Shown: positions 54,898 through 63,339, counted from the stretch's first letter. The stretch is 64,000 nucleotides of DNA from Hermatobates lingyangjiaoensis (GCA_026182355.1 JAPFBL010000254.1:6833501-6897500), one strand, 5' to 3'. A program made the numbers and translations. Notes: generated from the sequence alone by a model not told the origin.

Positions 54898-55040
54898 ATG
54901 TCAAAATAATGAGTTATCTTTTTATGATTTGTTTTTGCGATTTTATTTTATTTAGTTCGTATAATCAACCCTTCGACCCTACCATCTAATGTATCTAAGC
55001 CACCAGGAGGAATTACTATTGTAGGAACAGTTATCTTCCG
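54898..55040 (+). repeat. dispersed repeat, unit C copy 1
   Basis: About 140 bp nearly identical to 56,939-57,078: shares CGGATGTCAAAATAATGAGT, TTTTTGCGATTTTATTTT, CCCTTCGACCCTACCATC and CACCAGGAGGAATTACTATT. Begins with a degenerate hammerhead 3' half (TCAAAATAATGAG). Probably part of another PLE lineage. Confidence 0.8.
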
Positions 55041-55059
55041 TAAGGAAGGTGAGTCACCG

Positions 55060-55206
55060 CCCTGCCTTCCTTCGCTCTTCACACCTCCTGATGGCGACGA
55101 TGGACGAAATATTGATGTGAGTTATGTCTATGTCTTTCTGTTTGTTTCCTTCATTTTGAACTTATTTTATTTAAAAAAGTCCGCTGGACCGTTACTTTTA
55201 ATTGTT
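55060..55206 (+). mobile_element. PLE 3'-tail copy (tail-only)
   Basis: Plus-strand tail of the 53 kb family, with a hammerhead at 55.09 kb and a tail containing TCTTTCTGTTTGTTTCCTTC and GTCCGCTGGACCGTTACT. Ends in (TA)n at 55,207. Confidence 0.75.
55085..55125 (+). ncRNA. hammerhead motif, AUAU family, one core change
   Basis: CTGATGG (last core A is G), stem II region GACGATGGAC, GAAA, TAT-T, GATGTGAG. Confidence 0.65.
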
Positions 55207-55226
55207 ATATATATATATATATATAT
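55207..55226. repeat. (TA)n tract
   Basis: TA tract between nested fragments. Confidence 0.95.
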
Positions 55227-55354
55227 GAAGAAAAATATTTCACAAAAACACGTGAAATAACAATCAGTTGGGTTTTTGACTCTGACGAAGACCGCTTGTT
55301 ACGGTTGAAAGATCTTAGTCTTGCTTTCCCATTTTCTTAGTGTGGTTTGATCAT

Positions 55355-55358
<4 letters not shown>
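55227..55358 (+). mobile_element. AGAUCU-hammerhead element, best-preserved copy
   Basis: Starts with a short inverted tail piece (ATTTCACAAAAACACGTGAA), then the hammerhead and the plus-strand tail (TTGCTTTCCCATTTTC to TTTGATCATTGA) into (TA)n. About 130 bp, no ORF. Bounded by TA tracts on both sides. Confidence 0.78.
55278..55320 (+). ncRNA. hammerhead ribozyme motif, AGAUCU family, fully intact
   Basis: Stem I GACT (55,278-55,281) pairs perfectly with AGTC (55,317-55,320). Core CTGACGA (55,282-55,288), one unpaired A, five-base-pair stem II GACCG/CGGTT with loop CTTGTTA, GAAA (55,307-55,310), AGATCT, T at the cleavage position (55,316). All conserved core bases and all stems are present. 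The six-nucleotide self-complementary stem III should pair between two molecules. Confidence 0.82.

Positions 55359-55400
<42 letters not shown>
55359..55400. repeat. (TA)n tract
   Basis: Pure TA tract, 42 nt. Confidence 0.98.
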
Positions 55401-55403
<3 letters not shown>

Positions 55404-55594
55404 CTCGAAAACGAAGAAAAGCAACACACAGAGAAAGAGACACACTTACAAACTCAAATTTTTGAATGATCCGTCTTCAGGAGAAAAGAGAATGGGCGAC
55501 CAATCACGCCGGAAACACAACGGCAAGAAACCGGTTTTGTTTCCGGCGTGCTTGCGTCCAGTTTGGATAGTTTTTTTTCGAATTTCGAGTGAAT

Positions 55595-55595
<1 letters not shown>
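55401..55595 (-). mobile_element. AAUU-family hammerhead element fragment with inverted repeat
   Basis: Minus-strand hammerhead-like motif at 55,444-55,492 (CTGAAGA, C, GGATCATTC, then AAAAATTT and GAGTTTG: G12 is changed and stem III is AAUU-like). To the right, GCCGGAAACACAACGG and GTTTCCGGCGTGC form an inverted repeat at about 55,510-55,552. Flanked by (TA)n. Confidence 0.5.

Positions 55596-55598
<3 letters not shown>

Positions 55599-55630
<32 letters not shown>
55599..55630. repeat. (TA)n tract
   Basis: Pure TA tract. Confidence 0.97.
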
Positions 55631-55631
<1 letters not shown>

Positions 55632-55634
55632 AAA

Positions 55635-55740
55635 TTAAAGTTTATCAGGACTCGGTCAGTTCTTCAGGTTCAAATTAAACTCACATTGCCAACGTTTCGG
55701 TTTTTATTTAATACCTTTTTCATAGGCCTACAAAACAAAG
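55635..55740 (-). ncRNA. decayed hammerhead-like motif, ACGU family
   Basis: On the minus strand: GCCTA, a core-like TGAAAA, one-sided GG and CC of stem II, GAAA, ACGU, U, then GGC. Core changed in at least two positions. Follows (TA)n on its 3' side, as expected for the element class. Confidence 0.45.
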
Positions 55741-55744
55741 GAAT

Positions 55745-56830
55745 AAATAATGAGAAGTTATTTTTTAAGAAGTTATTTTAATTTAATCAAAAAATATTAA
55801 ATTTATTACAAATTAAAATTTATTAGGTACATTTAAACTATTAATTAATATTTTCATATATCAAGAATATGAAACTTAGTAGAACTAATCAATCCCATTG
55901 AAAACAAACAAAGTTCACATCGAACATTTATCAGGAAGTGTTGAAATCTCAAAAGACAAATACAACTCATGTATACATAATATATGTGTTGCTTTCGGGC
56001 TGCTGATTCTTCTCTCTTGTTTTCCTTCTATTGAAGGTTGTACAAATAATAAAAGACTGCAAGCGCACTTATCTAGTCTGCCTATTAGTTTAAATTTTAA
56101 CTTTTTTTATTGAAGTCGGATAGTTTTTTCTTTTATTAAATGAGTACAATATCAGTATAACATATTCATAATTCACGAGCTATGCAATTACTCATTGTGC
56201 GGTATTTACTCATGATAGTGAGGAAAATATATTACGTCTTGTGTAAACTTCTTGAGTAAAATGAATTCTTTGTGGTGAAGGAAAAATATATTTTCCTCAC
56301 TATATTCATAATTACAATACAAAGAGTGTACTTACTTCGTTAAAATATCCTATCAAACAGACAGAATCCGTATAGAAGAGCAGATAATAATAAAAATATC
56401 TTCAAAATTTGCACAGGTAAGTAAACAGAAAGTTCAAATCTTAAATAAAAGTACTAAAACAAAAAAAATCATGAACTATTGTGATCGATTTTTATGAATT
56501 GTTTGTCCTTGCAGATTTAACAAGTAGTTTAATATTTATATTTGCTTGTTATTGTCATGTGCATAGTGATGACGATGATATCCCACTTTTTTGTATTCGT
56601 TTTGTAAGACATAAACATTTATTTATATTCAAGGTTGTATCCGTGTTTGTAGAACACTGAGAACGAAGAGCAATCCATAATATATTGCTAATCTCAACAT
56701 TGACAACATATAACTGAGGAAATGTATAACTACATAAAATGTTAATATAGATGAGTGATTATAGATGATTCAACGAACTAAATGAAATAAAAGCAGAAAG
56801 GAAAATATATAGAAAAAAAAAGAGAATATT
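55745..56830. other. AT-rich stretch with one short inverted repeat
   Basis: No gene. A 19-bp perfect inverted repeat is annotated separately at 56,215-56,303. Confidence 0.5.
56215..56303. repeat. 19-bp perfect inverted repeat, 51-nt spacer
   Basis: ATAGTGAGGAAAATATATT at 56,215-56,233 is the exact reverse complement of 56,285-56,303. The ends recall hammerhead-element boundaries but no core is present. Confidence 0.85.
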
Positions 56831-56834
56831 CTCT

Positions 56835-56885
56835 ACAATATTTCGACATCTACAGTTACCGAGAGGGTGAAGTGAGCCTCTCAAA
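56835..56885 (-). ncRNA. decayed hammerhead-like motif, AUAU family
   Basis: On the minus strand: core-like TCGGTAA, a stem II region ending GATGTC, GAAA, TAT-T, GTAGAG. Core heavily changed. Confidence 0.4.
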
Positions 56886-56938
56886 GGTAAACAAAGATAC
56901 AATTCACTTCATACTCCTTTTGATGGCGGATGTCAAAA

Positions 56939-57078
56939 TAATGAGTTCCTTTTTATGATTTGTTTTTGCGATTTTATTTTATTTAGTTCGTATAATCAAC
57001 CCTTCGACCCTACCATCTAATGTACCGAAGCCACCAGGAGGAATTACTATTGGAGGAACAGTTATATTCCGTAAAAAC
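56939..57078 (+). repeat. dispersed repeat, unit C copy 2
   Basis: See 54,898-55,040. Here the sequence continues with an open stretch reading LETLFLDVYPFLIPLHDYN and, in another frame from 57,173, a 76-codon ORF. Neither was recognised; this could be the coding edge of the host element. Confidence 0.75.
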
Positions 57079-57084
57079 GTTAGA

Positions 57085-57403
57085 AACTCTCTTCCTCGAT
57101 GTGTATCCCTTTTTAATCCCTCTGCATGACTATAACCTACTTGATTCTCCTAAACAACTTGTATAGTGAGGATTGCATCCGCGCTGCAAGTTTTTTAACT
57201 CGGAGGTTCAAGAAGAAAGACAATGTTCTTTCAATAATGGACAATGTTCGTTCGATCAATTAGTCCATGAAGTGAATTTTTTGAGAGAGGAAAGTTTATT
57301 TCTGGCATTTGAGGCACTGATACCATTTGGAAAGAAGTTGGTATACCGTACTTTACGATTTCAATTAATAAAAAAGTATCCTTCTTTCTTGAATATTGTA
57401 TAA
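57085..57403 (+). other. possible fragment of an unidentified element protein
   Basis: Follows repeat C and ends exactly where a Helitron begins. The 57,173 frame reads MHPRCKFFNSEVQEERQCSF, NGQCSFDQLVHEVNFLREES, then AFEALIPFGKKLVYRTLRF. More protein-like than background but unrecognised and without a convincing start. Confidence 0.25.
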
Positions 57404-57405
57404 AA

Positions 57406-58022
57406 TCTTCTATATATATAAAAATGAATGTATGTCTGTTTGTTTGTACTCGATAGATTCAAAAACCATACATCCAATCGCCGTGAAAATTTAGGAAATT
57501 ATTGGGTATATCCCCGGGAATGTTTATGTAAAGTTTTTTAAAAATGAGAGTTGTGGTTCAGGTAATATCCCAAAAATATTATGATAGATAAGGTTTGCTG
57601 TACAACCTGTTTGTTTACATTTTGCCTTTAATTGGTAATGGCAGCCGCAGGTAATTACAACGATTTGTGGATTTAAAATTCGTGTCATTATATTTAACAG
57701 ATATGACATATCACATTTAATGAGCTAAGACTTCTTTCAAAATTTCTTGATATATTGTTCGGCAAAAAATATTCCTTTTATTATTTGTTTAATCTAATCT
57801 ATGAACTACCAATTGTATTAGACAATGTGTGATATTTATAATCAGTTAGATTATATCTTTTTTGCGTAATCTATAATTTTAATTCTGTAATAATTTCGTT
57901 TATCTCAAAATAAGTTAAGTGTAACGGAACTATGGAAAATTTAAATTGTTTTCGTTTCATGTAATTTATTATTAGAGTTGGAATTAAATTGTTTCCCGGG
58001 TAAAGCCGGGTAGATCAGCTAG
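57406..58022 (+). mobile_element. non-autonomous Helitron, 617 bp
   Basis: Begins TCTTCTATATATATAAAAAT, a common animal Helitron 5' end, after an A. Ends with a GC hairpin CCCGG-GTAAAG-CCGGG (57,995-58,010), then TAGATCAGCTAG, followed by T: insertion between A and T, ending CTAG, without target duplication, as Helitrons do. No Rep/helicase ORF, so it depends on an autonomous partner. Both ends are well preserved. Confidence 0.85.
57995..58022 (+). other. Helitron 3' hairpin and CTAG terminus
   Basis: Five-base-pair GC stem with a 6-nt loop, then 12 nt to the terminal CTAG. This hairpin serves as the termination signal in Helitron transposition. Confidence 0.85.
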
Positions 58023-58320
58023 TAATAAATAAAATGCAATGTATCATTTATCCTTTACTAATAACAAATAATAAACTTTTAAAAAAATATAATTTATTAA
58101 TTAAATACCATTAAGTCTTTATACTTTATTTTCTGTATAGCGGAAAAGCGTCAAGTTTAAAAAGAGGATATTCCTCAAGATAAATTCGATGGAGAGCCTG
58201 ATTTGGGATTACTGAACAAATACACTGGACTAAATGGGAATGTAAATTACACATCTTACTCAAATGTTTGCGGTAAATATTTTCATAGGACAAACAGGTA
58301 GCATCCTTGATTAGATTAAT

Positions 58321-58680
58321 TTACGTGTTCAAGAATAATTTGCACTCATGAAGCTTGCAAATGTGATGATTTGAAAGAGGTTTGAAGTTTGCCCCCACTC
58401 CAGCGCAGACACCTGTGAGCTGACACGCTAGTCTGCCGTGGGCCATGATAGTGACCGTTGCTCGTCTCCCCCCCAGCCAGACGCCAATCGAGGTAGGATG
58501 ATTCATGTCACCGTCGTAGAGTAGTGAGTAGATAAACAAGTGGACATCAGCATTGTCTTGCACGTGAACCACACGTGCAAACTGTCGTTGAACCTCACAA
58601 TCGATTTGGCTCGGCACTGAGTGTTTAACCTTTGCACGCGGCGCTGGCCGCTGCGGAGCGCTAGTGCAGTCGGCCAGGCA
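58321..58680 (+). promoter_or_regulatory. GC/CpG-rich region upstream of a candidate first exon
   Basis: About 360 bp of high GC with many CpG (GCACGCGGCGCTGGCCGCTG near 58.64 kb), leading to the ATG at 58,681. Looks like a promoter and 5' UTR. A minus-strand frame of 98 codons crosses it but shows no recognised family and is more likely a by-product of the composition. Confidence 0.45.
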
Positions 58681-58724
58681 ATGGTGAATGCTGTGTTACG
58701 ATGTTGCGCTCGTCTTCTGCGCAG
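58681..58724 (+). CDS. candidate short first coding exon
   Basis: ATG opens 14 codons, MVNAVLRCCARLLR-like, ending CGCAG|GTATGT, a strong 5' splice site, with two bases (AG) left over: the same phase as the 16.76 kb exon. It sits at the end of the most CpG-rich island in the window. Paired Cys near an N-terminus can be palmitoylated, but that is speculation. The acceptor at 63,156 is in the matching phase 4.4 kb downstream. Confidence 0.45.
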
Positions 58725-58739
58725 GTATGTGGTGATACG

Positions 58740-60795
58740 TTATCACACACCTCTCGTCTCTCAAACTTTACTCTGATTTCTTCTCCCAACTTACGCATAA
58801 AGTTTTATTATTAATAATTTTTTGACATGAACGGAAATGAATTAGCATCTTACCAATTAGATTCAGTTTTCAAAGAAACTTATTTAACTAAAAAACTATT
58901 TGTTATGATAAAATGTATCTCTTTCATGTTAGTAGTATTAAGTTGGAAAACATGAAACAAAGAGACAAAAGTCTCTAATATTCGTTATATACCTGCTCTG
59001 TAACTCTAAAGAATCAAGGAGATTCGTAGTTATCATTTTCTAGTCATTTATTTATTTTTTTTGTTAAATAAATTCAGATGAAATTAGTTTTTATTTGTCC
59101 ACGTTTTTTTAAGGAAACAGCTTTCTTAAATATAATTATGCCATGTTATACCATGGTGTTAAATAATATTTAAATTAAAATAACAGAAATGGAAATTATT
59201 TATAAAGTTACTTTATCTGACGTAATAGATTTCAATTTTTAACATTTGGATCCAACATTTTTATTGAGCCAAGGTATACTATCAAAATATATCTCTCAGA
59301 TATGCTCAAGAAGATATTAAGTAAGTTTATTCATTAATTAAGGAGTAATTTTTGAAAGAAATAGCTTAATTCTAATATCAATATAACTGTCCCTCCGTTG
59401 TTAAATTTGAGTGAGTTGCCATTTAATTTACTAAATTGAATAACTCATTTTTGTCAATATTACTGGTCAGGGTAGAAGATTAACTTTCGAGTTTTGAAGT
59501 CGTATGATTTTTGCTAAGTTGTCATTCCTGCCTTCAGTATGACTAGGATATATTGTTTATTAATTCTGGAATCTGTCATTGTATAAAGTATATTAAAGTT
59601 TAATTCTGAGATACTCTATCATCTTTATAAAATTGGAGAAATCCACAAGTAATAGAATTGTAAAACTATGATTGTCTCTTCAACAATATATAAATGTACG
59701 TTCAATATTTTCCCATAACTTAATACAATAGACTAACATAAAAATCAATGTAAAATTGATTTTTGAAGAGTAAATAAGTTGTTTACTCTAATTTAAAAAT
59801 AAAACATTAAGCTGTAATTTGTAAATAAATTCCATTTCTTGCTAGTAGAAAGTTAATTTGAAGACGGTTATATTTTAAGTGGGCACAGCTGTTTGTGTTT
59901 ATAGATAAGAGGTTTGCCACTTCAAAATGACTGGCACATTTCCAAATCGTTAGGCCCAAACAGTGCACTGTAAGGGAACCGGCAACTATTGACTTACTAA
60001 AAATAATCACCTTATAAATAACCGAATATTTCTCAGTTACCTAAACTATTTATTAGGTATACTATTTTGTTAGTGCTTTTGAGTAAGTTTCATGTTAAAA
60101 CGGAATGCTTTAAGATCTTGTTTTAGTTACGGTTATATTACAACAAATTTTAATTGAGTTTGTTCTCATTATTGAATTATTAATACTTTTTTAAATAAGA
60201 ATGTATTATATAGCACAAATAACTCAATATATGACTAAACAATGTAATTGAAGAACCTAAACACCGTCCGAATGCTAACCGAAGCCTTTAATTGTGGGAC
60301 CTAATGAAATATTTATAGATGGAACAATGACTGTAGACAGTATTGTCTTTGTAAATGTCTTTGACACTCCTAAGTATAATTGTATCTGTCATTTTGAACA
60401 TTGCCAACAATATGTACTATCTCAGGTCCAACGTTAGTTGTTTTGTTTTCAATATTTACTTCAAACTTTTCGAGTATAAAAACAAACTGTGTATATTATA
60501 TTAACATTGGGACCCAAGTATTTTTCTTCCTAATATTTGACAGTTTTTTTTAAAAAAACATAAATTTCTTTAATTAATTATTTGTTTAAAAACACACTAT
60601 CCCTATACTGTTCTAAAATATTTTTGAATTCAAGCTACATTCATATAGCTCCCTCGCTCTCATCCTTCCTATGGTTCCAAATTAAACCCTATGTGTTGTG
60701 TTTGTATATACATGTATAAAATCAACAAAATGATACAGTCCGAAAGTACAATTAATCCATCACAAGAACACTAATATTCTTGGTTTGTCTTTCAC
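58740..60795. other. AT-rich stretch, possible intron
   Basis: Nothing recognised. Confidence 0.5.
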
Positions 60796-60799
60796 TATA

Positions 60800-60850
60800 T
60801 GAACGTCCCTTCCTGATTACAACAGATGTCGAAATATTCAATTAAGTCTT
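60800..60850 (+). ncRNA. decayed hammerhead-like motif, AUAU family
   Basis: CTGATTA, a stem II region CAACAGATGTC, GAAA, TAT-T, CAATTAAG. Core changed at G8. Confidence 0.45.
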
Positions 60851-61289
60851 TGTCGGTGTTTTGTGATGGTTACATACAGTAAGTGTTCGTCTCTTTTCTG
60901 GGTTTCTGACATTCAGGTTTCAGTTATCTGTATTATTGCAATTAGCTGTAGCTTTTATGTTGACTACCTTGTTGCTGATGTTCTTTAACTTCTCTCTGCG
61001 ATCATGTATCGCATGATAGAATCTGCGATTAGACTCATGTATTTTTTAAAGTAGGTTAGCAAAAGGCTTGAAAACGTATAATCCTTTTAGGAAAAAAACA
61101 CATAAACTGTTTTTAAATTGAAATTTTGTTAATCACTACGGAAATTAATATTCAATAATATCACAAGGGACTGTAAACTACGAGCTCTCATTGCCCTGAT
61201 TCCCCAACATATCACTTAATAGTAGAGAACATGTCTACATCTAATCAGTGACTGAATGTCACAGTTAGACTAGAAAAGGTTAGAACTAA

Positions 61290-61365
61290 GTGTGGGAGGG
61301 ATGGAGTACGTAGGCAGGGCGGTCGACGGCGCAATGACCGGAGGCAGCAGTACCTTCAAATCATT
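61290..61365 (+). other. small GC-rich island
   Basis: About 75 bp, GGGAGGGATGGAG then GGCAGGGCGGTCGACGGCGC, in AT-rich flanks. No usable frame. May be a UTR exon or regulatory DNA. Confidence 0.2.
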
Positions 61366-61624
61366 CAACTCTTCACCACATTTACAACTTTAAACTAATT
61401 TCAAAATCTTAAAACTTTTTAAAACTTAGGTTATTACTTTGAACATTTAAATTGGAGATATTTTCCATGATGTATTGATGTTACATTGCAGTATAGAGGT
61501 CCCTTCAATCAATGCCTCTCTGGTTAATTCCATTTTATGGGCTTGTTCTGTGTGTTTCTGCGAGGATCCTGCCGAAGCACACTACCTTTCTAGGCATAAG
61601 TAGAATAGCGGAGAGTCCATTTTC

Positions 61625-61745
61625 TTTATACTACTTATTTACCTGGGGCTCATAGGTTGGGCTTTGTTATGAAGGAGTTTTTTCCTATCCTCTCCTCATC
61701 TACTTCGTCAATCTTCAGTGAACTCCCACCCATTCCCTCCTGACA
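61625..61745 (+). pseudogene. PLE RT-linker fragment, plus arm
   Basis: Reads TYLPGAHRLGFVMKEFFPIL, then SSSTSSIFSELPPIPS and stop; aligns with TTYFPGAYKLRAVIKESFPI of the 53 kb ORF. About 36 codons. Confidence 0.8.
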
Positions 61746-61834
61746 TAGATATACTTTTTCCTATATTTCTCCCAAGACTCCTTATGAGGTTGGTTGGAGG
61801 TTGATAAAAAGGTAGGTCTAAGGTTAAGAGGTTG

Positions 61835-62180
61835 TCGGTAGGAAATGGTCACTACTCCCAAGTAGTGAAACTTGGGAGTTCACTGAAGATTGAAGAAGGA
61901 GATGTGGAGAGAATAAGAAAAAAACTCCTTAATAGCACAGCCTAACCTATGAGCCCCAGGAAATAAGCAGTATTAAGAAGATGGAATCTTCGGTATCCCA
62001 CTTAGCAGATAAGACTTGACTATTGATTAAATTAGGAGGATAGCCAAGATCAGTGTATTTATCTTTCAGTGGTTAATATAGTATCACTGGTCAACTAAGT
62101 TACTGCAAATTTTATGGAAGTGAATAGTAAAGGATCTAGAGATAGCCTTCTTTACTTAAGATGGATGGCATACATATGTA
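61835..62180 (-). pseudogene. PLE RT fragment, minus arm, frameshifted and stopped
   Basis: On the minus strand, from 62,175: CHPS-stop-VKKAISRSFTIHFHK matches CHPSHVKKSIPRSLSLRIHN, followed by further diverged and stopped sequence, and near 61.95 kb the CLFPGAHRLG counterpart of the plus arm. The two arms form an inverted repeat about 90 bp apart over their shared part, so this is another self-inverted PLE copy, older than the others. Confidence 0.75.
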
Positions 62181-62214
62181 TATATATGTTTATAGGTAAA
62201 CAATAAATAGATAC

Positions 62215-62470
62215 ATACTCGGTCTCCAATTATAAGTTTAACCATTATCAGGAGAGAAGGGAATGAGTCACCAAATATACTCATGGAACAACACTAGTTT
62301 CGGAGACCCTAGCAAAAAGTAAAAGTTGTATCGCGAGTGTGTTTGGCATCTCACTCTGTTCTCTCCTGATATCGGTTACACGGAAAATTAGAGATTGTGT
62401 GTGTTTATTCTTTATTTTTTACACATAGTTCACCTTTTACGTCTGTTGTCCTATTCGGATCGTTTTTATG
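62215..62470. mobile_element. AAUU-family hammerhead foldback
   Basis: Left minus-strand relic at about 62,222-62,260 and right plus-strand motif at about 62,355-62,400: CTGATAT, CGGTTACACG, GAAA, AATT-A, GAGATTG. Same family as 21.6 and 55.4 kb. Both cores are changed. Confidence 0.5.
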
Positions 62471-62523
62471 AAGACACTGTTTATGAAATACAAGTATATA
62501 TATTCTGTTTTATGTATATATAA

Positions 62524-62720
62524 CAGGATGTCATAGTAAATAATTGAAATAAAAATCAACGTCTAAACTATAGTAAAAAAATCAGAAATGTGCCTAAGAT
62601 CTTGCGATCAAAAGAAGTCTTCGTCAGACTGTATGAGTCCGTATGACTGAGACTCTGACTACTTGTTTTTTGGCTGAAAGATCTTAGTTAGATTTCTATT
62701 TTTCTTACTATAGTTTAGAA
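62524..62720 (+). mobile_element. AGAUCU-hammerhead foldback element, old copy
   Basis: Inverted left arm (TCTAAACTATAGT, CTAAGATCTTGCGATC) and plus right arm (GGCTGAAAGATCTTAGTTAG to ACTATAGTTTAGA). Palindrome and GAAA remain in the right arm, but the core reads CTGACTA. Diverged in sequence from copies 1-3 while keeping the architecture. Confidence 0.6.
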
Positions 62721-62724
62721 ATTG

Positions 62725-63130
62725 AAATATATGACAGAATTTCACAATAAATCTGTGGTATAAAAATGAACATCAAACCATAATGAGGAATTTTGGGAGT
62801 TCTAAAAGGTTCATTGGTACTAAGTCTCTTAGTACCATTTCTGAATTGCTTACTACGGTTCATACGATATACTCTGTGTATATAAAATTTTTGTGTTGTG
62901 TTTGTTTATTTGTTCGTGTAATGTGTATCATTCTAATATATATTCCCGACTTACCTACCTACTTCCTATTAAAAATTTAGAGATTGTAGATTGAAAGAGT
63001 ACGTATAGTAAAATATAAATCTTGTTAGAATTAGACATAAATATTAATAGTGGGGTACATTAAGAGTCAGGTTACTTGTTTGAGTCAATAGCGTAAGTTT
63101 GAAGGCAGCTGGTCCCTCTTCATGACTATG
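62725..63130. other. AT-rich stretch, probable intron
   Basis: Nothing recognised until the branch-point and acceptor near 63.14 kb. Confidence 0.4.
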
Positions 63131-63155
63131 TCTTTTCACTAACCTTGTCTGCCAG

Positions 63156-63332
63156 GACATCCTCAAATGGGACTCTCGCAAAACATTCCCTTCCGCCCTC
63201 TGCTAACACTAGGTGGACGACGACCAGCTGCGAGGCTTTCGACGACTCCGGGGAGCCTTCCCATCGTCGGGAGGCTCAGACATGGCAATTGATCGACCAT
63301 CTTCGTACTAATCTTGCTCAACAATACTTTAC
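63156..63332 (+). CDS. candidate internal coding exon, function unknown
   Basis: Preceded by CACTAACCTTGTCTGCCAG, which combines a CTAAC branch-point consensus, a pyrimidine tract and a CAG acceptor. The one base G completes a split codon, and the frame reads TSSNGTLAKHSLPPSANTRW, TTTSCEAFDDSGEPSHRREA, TWQLIDHLRTNLAQQYF to a possible donor TTG|GTGAAT at 63,332. GC content and amino-acid mix are unlike the surroundings. The two other frames are stopped. I do not recognise the family. Phase fits both the 16.76 kb and 58.68 kb exons. The donor is only fair, so the 3' boundary is uncertain. Confidence 0.55.
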
Positions 63333-63339
63333 GTTGGTG

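Noticed and set aside
58321..58617. 98-codon minus-strand ORF as a gene
   Set aside because: Lies in a GC-rich island where long frames arise easily; no recognised family, and the plus-strand promoter/exon reading explains the composition better.
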